From contig NZ_CP107989.1 in NCBI RefSeq assembly GCF_041435015.1, positions 1,922,001-1,986,000 of the forward strand: 64,000 nucleotides of DNA, given 5' to 3'. This stretch comes from Streptomyces canus. Its GTDB lineage: Bacteria; Actinomycetota; Actinomycetes; Streptomycetales; Streptomycetaceae. The position numbers were made by a program, and so were the translations under genes. Below are positions 58,698-64,000 of the stretch, one piece after another. Within the stretch, counting starts at the first letter, position 1, and each line of letters starts with the position of its first letter. The notes under the pieces are model-generated. The model was not told the DNA's origin and made no database searches. It worked only from the letters and a program-made list of their open reading frames with translations.

Positions 58698-61613
58698 ATG
58701 CCCCCCACCAGGAGACGCCGGGCCGTCCGGCGATTGTGGACCGCTGTCGTGGCGGCCATGGCACTGCCGTTCGCGATGCTGAGTGCGGCTTCAACTCCCG
58801 CACAAGCAGCAGCAGTTCAGTGCAGCGTCGACTACAAGACCAATGACTGGGGTTCCGGTTTCACCGCGGATCTGACGATCACCAACCGCGGCACGGACGC
58901 CATCAACGGCTGGACCCTGACCTACGGCTACACGGGCAACCAGAAGCTGAGCAACGGGTGGAACGGGACCTGGTCCCAGTCCGGCCAGACGGTCACGGTC
59001 AACAGCGCCACGTACAACGCGAACATCGCCGCGGGCGCCGCCGTCACCACCGGCGCGCAGTTCAGCTACAGCGGCAGCAACGCGGCGCCGACGAACTTCG
59101 CGATCAACGGCACCTCGTGCACCGGCGCCCACCAGCCGCCGATCACCGTGCTGACCAGCCCGGCCGCGGGCGCGGTCTACACCCAGGGCAACGCGGTCCC
59201 GCTCGCCGCGACGGCCGCCGCCGCGGACAACGCGACCATCAGCAAGGTGGAGTTCTACGACAACACCACGCTGCTCGGCACCGACACGACGTCGCCGTAC
59301 TCGCTCTCGGTCTCAAGCTTGACCGTGGGCAGTCATTCGCTGCTCGCGAAGGCGTACGACAGCCTGGGCGCGTCCGGGGAGTCGACACCGGTCGGCATCA
59401 CGGTCGCCTCGGGTCCGGCGGTCGTCGCCTCGGCCACCCAACTCGCCGTCCAGCAGGGCAAGACGGGCACGTACACCGTGAAGCTGTCGACGCAGCCCTC
59501 GGCCAACGTGACCGTGGCGACCGCCCGCACCGGCGGCAACACGGGTCTCTCGGTGACCGGCGGGGCCTCGCTCACCTTCACCCCGTCGAACTGGAACACC
59601 GCGCAGACGGTGACCATCACCGGCAACGCCTCCGGCACCGGCGCGGCGACCTTCGAGTCGACGGCGACCGGCCACGCCAAGGCCTCGGTGACGGTCACCC
59701 AGATAGCGGCGACGGGCACCTACAACGCCCGCTTCCTGGATCTGTACGGCAAGATCACCAATCCGGCGAACGGCTACTTCTCCCCCGAGGGCATCCCCTA
59801 CCACTCGGTCGAGACGCTGATCGTCGAGGCGCCGGACTACGGCCACGAGACCACCTCGGAGGCGTACAGCTACCTCCTGTGGCTCCAGGCCATGTACGGC
59901 AAGGTGACCGGCGACTGGTCCAAGTTCAACGGCGCCTGGGACATCATGGAGAAGTACATGATCCCCACCCACGCCGACCAGCCCACCAACTCCTTCTACA
60001 ACGCCTCCAAGCCGGCCACCTACGCGCCCGAGCTGGACACGCCGAACGAGTACCCGGCGAAGCTGGACTCCTCGGTTTCGGTGGGTTCGGACCCGCTCGC
60101 CGGTGAGCTGAAGTCGGCGTACGGCACGGACGACATCTACGGCATGCACTGGCTCCAGGATGTCGACAACACCTACGGCTACGGCAACTCGCCCGGCAAG
60201 TGCGAGGCGGGACCGACGGACACCGGACCGTCGTACATCAACACCTTCCAGCGCGGCGCGCAGGAGTCGGTGTGGGAGACGGTGCCGCAGCCGACCTGCG
60301 ACCAGTTCAAGTACGGCGGCAAGAACGGGTACTTGGACCTCTTCACCGGTGACTCCTCCTACTCCAAGCAGTGGAAGTTCACCAACGCCCCGGACGCCGA
60401 CGCGCGCGCCGTGCAGGCCGCGTACTGGGCCGACAAGTGGGCGAAGGAGCAGGGCAAGGGCTCCGACGTCTCCGCGACCGTGGGCAAGGCCGCGAAGATG
60501 GGCGACTATCTGCGCTACGCCATGTACGACAAGTACTTCAAGAAGATCGGCAACTGTGTCGGCCCGTCCACCTGCGCGGCCGGCACCGGCAAGGACGCCT
60601 CGATGTACCTGCTGTCCTGGTACTACGCCTGGGGCGGCGCCACCGACACCTCGGCGGGCTGGGCCTGGCGCATCGGATCCAGTCACGCGCACGGCGGCTA
60701 CCAGAACCTCATGGCCGCGTACGCGCTGAGCTCCTACGCCGACATGAAGCCCAAGTCGGCGACGGGCGCGGCGGACTGGAACACCTCGCTGGGCCGGCAG
60801 CTGGAGTTCTACCGCTGGTTGCAGTCCGACGAGGGTGCCATCGCGGGCGGTGCGACCAACAGTTGGGCGGGACGTTACGCGACTCCCCCGGCCGGGAAGT
60901 CGACGTTCTACGGCATGTACTACGACGAGCAGCCGGTCTACCACGACCCGCCCTCCAACCAGTGGTTCGGCTTCCAGGCCTGGTCCATGGAGCGGGTCGC
61001 CGAGTACTACCAGCAGACGGGGAACGCGCAGGCCAAGGCGGTCCTCGACAAGTGGGTCAAGTGGGCGCTGTCCAAGACCACGATCAACCCCGACGGCACC
61101 TACCAGATCCCCTCCACCCTCCAGTGGTCGGGCCAGCCCGACACCTGGAACGCGTCAAGTCCCGGCGCCAACAGCGGACTTCACGTCACCGTCGCCGACT
61201 ACACCAACGACGTCGGCGTGGCCGCCGCGTACGCCAAGACCCTGAGCTACTACGCCGCCAAGTCCGGTGACACGGCGGCGAAGACGACGGCCAAGGCGCT
61301 CCTGGACGGCATGTGGACCAACTACCAGGACAGCCTGGGCATCGCGGTCCCGGAGAACCGGGCGGACTACAACCGGTTCGACGACTCGGTGTACGTCCCG
61401 AGCGGCTGGACCGGGACCATGCCGAACGGTGACGCGATCAACTCCTCGTCGACTTTCGAGTCCATCCGGTCCTTCTACAAGAACGACCCGGCCTGGTCGA
61501 AGATCCAGGCGTATCTCGCGGGCGGCGCGGTGCCGTCGTTCACCTATCACCGGTTCTGGGCCCAGGCGGACATCGCCCTGGCCATGGGGTCGTACGCGGA
61601 GCTTCTCGAATAA
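58698..61613 (+). CDS. Secreted GH48 reducing-end cellobiohydrolase with CBM2 and Ig-like domains
   Basis: 971 residues. Signal peptide ([20 protein letters not shown]). CBM2 at ~40-142: [58 protein letters not shown]. An Ig-like domain follows (~147-235: [32 protein letters not shown]). A second beta-sandwich (~238-335) has [22 protein letters not shown]48 catalytic domain (~340-971): [40 protein letters not shown] (acid Glu), [35 protein letters not shown]. Processive enzyme working with GH6. ATG at 58698 follows AAGGAGGA; controlled by the perfect CebR box. Confidence 0.94.
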   Translation: MPPTRRRRAVRRLWTAVVAAMALPFAMLSAASTPAQAAAVQCSVDYKTNDWGSGFTADLTITNRGTDAINGWTLTYGYTGNQKLSNGWNGTWSQSGQTVTVNSATYNANIAAGAAVTTGAQFSYSGSNAAPTNFAINGTSCTGAHQPPITVLTSPAAGAVYTQGNAVPLAATAAAADNATISKVEFYDNTTLLGTDTTSPYSLSVSSLTVGSHSLLAKAYDSLGASGESTPVGITVASGPAVVASATQLAVQQGKTGTYTVKLSTQPSANVTVATARTGGNTGLSVTGGASLTFTPSNWNTAQTVTITGNASGTGAATFESTATGHAKASVTVTQIAATGTYNARFLDLYGKITNPANGYFSPEGIPYHSVETLIVEAPDYGHETTSEAYSYLLWLQAMYGKVTGDWSKFNGAWDIMEKYMIPTHADQPTNSFYNASKPATYAPELDTPNEYPAKLDSSVSVGSDPLAGELKSAYGTDDIYGMHWLQDVDNTYGYGNSPGKCEAGPTDTGPSYINTFQRGAQESVWETVPQPTCDQFKYGGKNGYLDLFTGDSSYSKQWKFTNAPDADARAVQAAYWADKWAKEQGKGSDVSATVGKAAKMGDYLRYAMYDKYFKKIGNCVGPSTCAAGTGKDASMYLLSWYYAWGGATDTSAGWAWRIGSSHAHGGYQNLMAAYALSSYADMKPKSATGAADWNTSLGRQLEFYRWLQSDEGAIAGGATNSWAGRYATPPAGKSTFYGMYYDEQPVYHDPPSNQWFGFQAWSMERVAEYYQQTGNAQAKAVLDKWVKWALSKTTINPDGTYQIPSTLQWSGQPDTWNASSPGANSGLHVTVADYTNDVGVAAAYAKTLSYYAAKSGDTAAKTTAKALLDGMWTNYQDSLGIAVPENRADYNRFDDSVYVPSGWTGTMPNGDAINSSSTFESIRSFYKNDPAWSKIQAYLAGGAVPSFTYHRFWAQADIALAMGSYAELLE

Positions 61614-61649
61614 CCAGCCCCCGCCGGGCGCTCCGCGGGTTGGACCGTT

Positions 61650-61703
61650 GTCGACTGCGGGTCCGTTGTGGCTGGTCGCGCAGTTCCCCGCGCCCCTGAA
61701 AGG
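61650..61703. repeat. Streptomyces-type intergenic repeat, copy 2 (inverted)
   Basis: Inverted copy of the 55138-55191 element (begins GTCGACTGCGGGTCCGTTGT). Its right edge forms part of the hairpin at 61690-61708. The two copies bracket GH6, GH5 and GH48. Confidence 0.75.
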
Positions 61704-61708
61704 GGCGC
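61690..61708 (+). terminator. Terminator hairpin after GH48
   Basis: GCGCCCC-TGAAA-GGGGCGC, 7-bp perfect stem and 5-base loop, 76 bases after the GH48 stop and inside the intergenic repeat. Confidence 0.65.
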
Positions 61709-61840
61709 ACCAGGCACCGTTCCCTCCCCGGAGCCGCTCGAAGGCTCCGCGTATAAGGCTCCGCCACCGGACGGCGGGGCCGCAACGGCCGGGCGGCCCC
61801 CTCCCGCACTGGGGGTCGCCCGGCACCTCTCGCACCGCAA

Positions 61841-61854
61841 GGAAAGCGCTTACC
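61841..61854. promoter_or_regulatory. LacI-type palindrome upstream of GH74
   Basis: GGAAAGCGCTTACC contains the AAGCGCTT core typical of LacI-family operators, 33 bases before the GH74 start. It differs from the CebR box, so another sugar regulator may act here, or it is a diverged site. Confidence 0.5.
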
Positions 61855-61886
61855 CCCCACGCCCCCTTTCCGGAAAGGACCCTCCC

Positions 61887-64000
61887 GTGCGAAGAACCCG
61901 CATCCTCACGGCCGCGCTCGCGCTCGCGGCCGGGCTGCTCGCCGGCACGCCACCCGCACTGGCGGCCGACAGCACCGCGAAGGTCTCGCTCGCCGCCGAC
62001 ACGTATACCTGGAAGAACGCCCGGATCGACGGCGGCGGTTTCGTGCCCGGCATCGTCTTCAACCGCAAGGAGAAGAACCTGGCGTACGCCCGCACGGACA
62101 TCGGCGGGGCCTATCGCTGGCAGGAGTCGACGAAGACGTGGACGCCGCTGCTGGACTCGGTCGGCTGGGACGACTGGGGGCACACCGGCGTGGTCAGCCT
62201 GGCTTCCGACACCGTGGATCCGAACAAGGTGTACGCGGCCGTCGGGACGTACACCAACAGCTGGGACCCGAAGAACGGCGCGGTCATGCGCTCCTCGAAC
62301 CGGGGCGCGAGCTGGCAGAAGACCGACCTGCCCTTCAAGCTCGGCGGCAACATGCCGGGGCGGGGCATGGGCGAGCGGCTGGCGGTGGACCCGAACAAGA
62401 ACAGCGTGCTGTATCTCGGGGCGCCGAGCGGCAAGGGGCTGTGGCGGTCGACGGACTCCGGGGTCAGCTGGTCGCAGGTGGCGAACTTCCCCAACGTCGG
62501 CAACTACCAGCAGGACCCGAGCGACACCAGCGGCTACGCCAGCGACAACCAGGGCATCGTCTGGGTGACCTTCGACGAGTCGACGGGCACGTCCGGCAAC
62601 GCCACCCGGGCGATCTACGTCGGCGTCGCGGACCTCCAGAACTCGGTGTACCGGTCGACGGACGCGGGCGCGACCTGGACGCGGCTCGCCGGCCAGCCGA
62701 CGGGCTACCTGGCCCACAAGGGTGTCCTGGACGCGGCGGGCGGCTATCTGTATCTCTCCTACAGCGACAAGGGCGGGCCGTACGACGGCGGCAAGGGCCA
62801 GGTGTGGCGGTACGCGACGGCGACCGGCACCTGGACGAACATCAGCCCGGTCGCGGAGGCCGACACCTACTACGGCTTCAGCGGACTGACGGTGGACCGG
62901 CAGAAGCCCGGCACGGTCATGGCCACTGCCTACAGCTCCTGGTGGCCGGACACCCAGATCTTCCGCTCCACGGACAGCGGGGCGACGTGGACGCGGGCGT
63001 GGGACTACACGTCGTACCCCAACCGCGCGAACCGCTACACCATGGATGTCTCCTCCTCCCCGTGGCTCACCTGGGGCGCGAATCCGTCGCCGCCCGAACA
63101 GGCGCCGAAACTCGGGTGGATGACCGAGTCGCTGGAGATCGACCCGTTCAACTCGAACCGCATGATGTACGGGACGGGGGCGACGCTCTACGGCACGGAG
63201 AACCTCACGAACTGGGACTCCGGCGGGCAGTTCACGATCAAGCCGATGGTCCAGGGCCTGGAGGAGACGGCGGTCAACGACCTGGCGTCGCCGCCCTCCG
63301 GCGCCCCGCTGCTGAGCGCGCTCGGTGATGTCGGCGGCTTCCGGCACACGGACCTCACCAAGGTGCCGTCGATGATGTTCACGTCCCCGAACTTCACCAC
63401 GACCACGAGTCTGGACTTCGCGGAGACGAACGCGAACACGGTGGTACGGGTCGGCAATCTGGACTCGGGTCCGCACATCGCGTTCTCGACGGACAACGGG
63501 GCCAACTGGTTCGCCGGGACCGACCCTTCGGGAGTCAGCGGTGGCGGGACGGTGGCCGCCGCGTCGGACGGCAGCCGGTTCGTGTGGAGCCCGGACGGCA
63601 CGGGCGTGTACAACACGACGGGCTTCGGTTCGTCCTGGTCGGCGTCGAGCGGCATCCCGGCCGGGGCGATCGTGGAGTCGGACCGGGTGGACGCGAAGAC
63701 CTTCTACGGCTTCAAGTCCGGGAAGTTCTACGTCAGTACGGACGGCGGGGCGACGTTCACGGCGTCCGCGGCCACCGGACTGCCGAGCGGTGACAGCGTG
63801 CGCTTCAAGGCACTGCCCGGCGTGAAGGGTGACGTCTGGCTCGCGGGCGGGGCCACCGACGGGGCGTACGGCCTGTGGCACTCCACGGACGGCGGCGCGA
63901 GCTGGACGAAGCTCTCGAACGTCGACCAGGCCGACGCGATCGGGTTCGGGAAGGCGGCCACGGGGGCGTCGTACCAGACGCTCTACACCAGCGCGAAGAT
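61887..64000 (+). CDS. Secreted GH74 xyloglucanase (3' end outside window)
   Basis: At least 704 residues; the frame stays open to the right edge. GTG start at 61887 after GGAAAGGAC. Signal peptide (RILTAALALAAGLLAGTPPA). Two seven-bladed propellers of the GH74 type: WKNARIDGGGFVPGIVFN, AYARTDIGGAYRW (catalytic-type Asp), WGHTGVVSLASDTVDPNKVY, repeated Asp-box-like turns (RSSNRGASW, RSTDSGVSW, RSTDAGATW, RSTDSGATW, HSTDGGASW), GMGERLAVDPNKNSVLYLG, and GLEETAVNDLASPP. It hydrolyses xyloglucan backbones outside the cell. A C-terminal CBM2 is expected beyond the window but not seen. Adjacent to the CebR-controlled cellulases. Confidence 0.93.
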   Translation, partial: MRRTRILTAALALAAGLLAGTPPALAADSTAKVSLAADTYTWKNARIDGGGFVPGIVFNRKEKNLAYARTDIGGAYRWQESTKTWTPLLDSVGWDDWGHTGVVSLASDTVDPNKVYAAVGTYTNSWDPKNGAVMRSSNRGASWQKTDLPFKLGGNMPGRGMGERLAVDPNKNSVLYLGAPSGKGLWRSTDSGVSWSQVANFPNVGNYQQDPSDTSGYASDNQGIVWVTFDESTGTSGNATRAIYVGVADLQNSVYRSTDAGATWTRLAGQPTGYLAHKGVLDAAGGYLYLSYSDKGGPYDGGKGQVWRYATATGTWTNISPVAEADTYYGFSGLTVDRQKPGTVMATAYSSWWPDTQIFRSTDSGATWTRAWDYTSYPNRANRYTMDVSSSPWLTWGANPSPPEQAPKLGWMTESLEIDPFNSNRMMYGTGATLYGTENLTNWDSGGQFTIKPMVQGLEETAVNDLASPPSGAPLLSALGDVGGFRHTDLTKVPSMMFTSPNFTTTTSLDFAETNANTVVRVGNLDSGPHIAFSTDNGANWFAGTDPSGVSGGGTVAAASDGSRFVWSPDGTGVYNTTGFGSSWSASSGIPAGAIVESDRVDAKTFYGFKSGKFYVSTDGGATFTASAATGLPSGDSVRFKALPGVKGDVWLAGGATDGAYGLWHSTDGGASWTKLSNVDQADAIGFGKAATGASYQTLYTSAK

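Noticed and set aside
1..64000. tRNA, rRNA, insertion sequence, phage attachment site or replication origin
   Set aside because: None recognised by eye. The long repeats are duplicated genes, not transposase-bearing elements. A covariance-model scan for small RNAs was not possible.

Overview
The window is high-GC DNA with the codon bias, GTG/TTG starts, GGAGG ribosome binding sites and gene content of a Streptomyces chromosome. Supporting markers are CebR-type operators in front of cellulases, CBM2-bearing GH5/GH6/GH48/GH74 enzymes, Tat-exported proteins, ROK and GntR/FCD regulators, and an intergenic repeat that I recall as widespread in streptomycetes. The assignment to genus is inference from content.

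Layout. (1) 1-4,900: the 3' part of an OFA-type (oxalate/formate) MFS transporter, a GntR/FCD regulator (-), a ketopantoate-reductase-like gene, an internally deleted formate dehydrogenase alpha remnant and fdhD copy 1. (2) 4,989-13,859 (-): a compact, mostly start/stop-overlapping set that matches the Ebo system (EboF phosphohydrolase, EboE TIM barrel, EboB TatD hydrolase, EboA, EboC UbiA prenyltransferase). It also carries two extra TIM-barrel proteins and an inositol-phosphate-synthase-like gene in place of the usual EboD cyclase. (3) 13,969-25,200 (-): a sugar module on the same strand. It has a ROK regulator, a ribose-type ABC importer, a Gfo/Idh/MocA oxidoreductase, a TIM-barrel isomerase, a secreted glucose/sorbosone-dehydrogenase-like enzyme and a ThuA-DUF1080 lipoprotein. 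Its composition resembles 3-keto-glycoside catabolism. (4) 25,398-31,196: an NmrA-like reductase, a second nearly identical GntR regulator, a KAS III enzyme, a complete OFA transporter with a 45-residue partner gene overlapping its end, a second differently deleted formate dehydrogenase remnant and fdhD copy 2. (5) 31,277-40,643: an isochorismatase-like gene and MarR, divergent from a quinone-oxidoreductase-like gene, then a sialidase, a propeller-like secreted protein, an SBF-like transporter with divergent LysR, and an acyl-CoA synthetase. (6) 40,651-50,180 (-): a five-gene operon of secreted polysaccharide enzymes including two unusual fusions (GH27-GH18-like and GH28-GH29-like-discoidin). 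(7) 50,479-55,116: aldo/keto reductase, SDR, a broken WD40 gene, a methyltransferase and a PhyH-type dioxygenase. (8) 55,215-64,000: a cellulase island (GH6, GH5, GH48, GH74) with CebR boxes between the divergent GH5 and GH48 genes.

The most striking features are three. The first is the long -strand array that joins an Ebo-type export/assembly system to a cyclitol-phosphate synthase and an upstream sugar-uptake and oxidation module. The second is the pair of duplicated GntR/OFA/formate-dehydrogenase/fdhD loci: each kept fdhD intact at almost identical sequence but lost different parts of the dehydrogenase, and four sites share one operator half-site. The third is the set of fused glycosidases. 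Functions of families are from established knowledge; the substrate assignments are inference.
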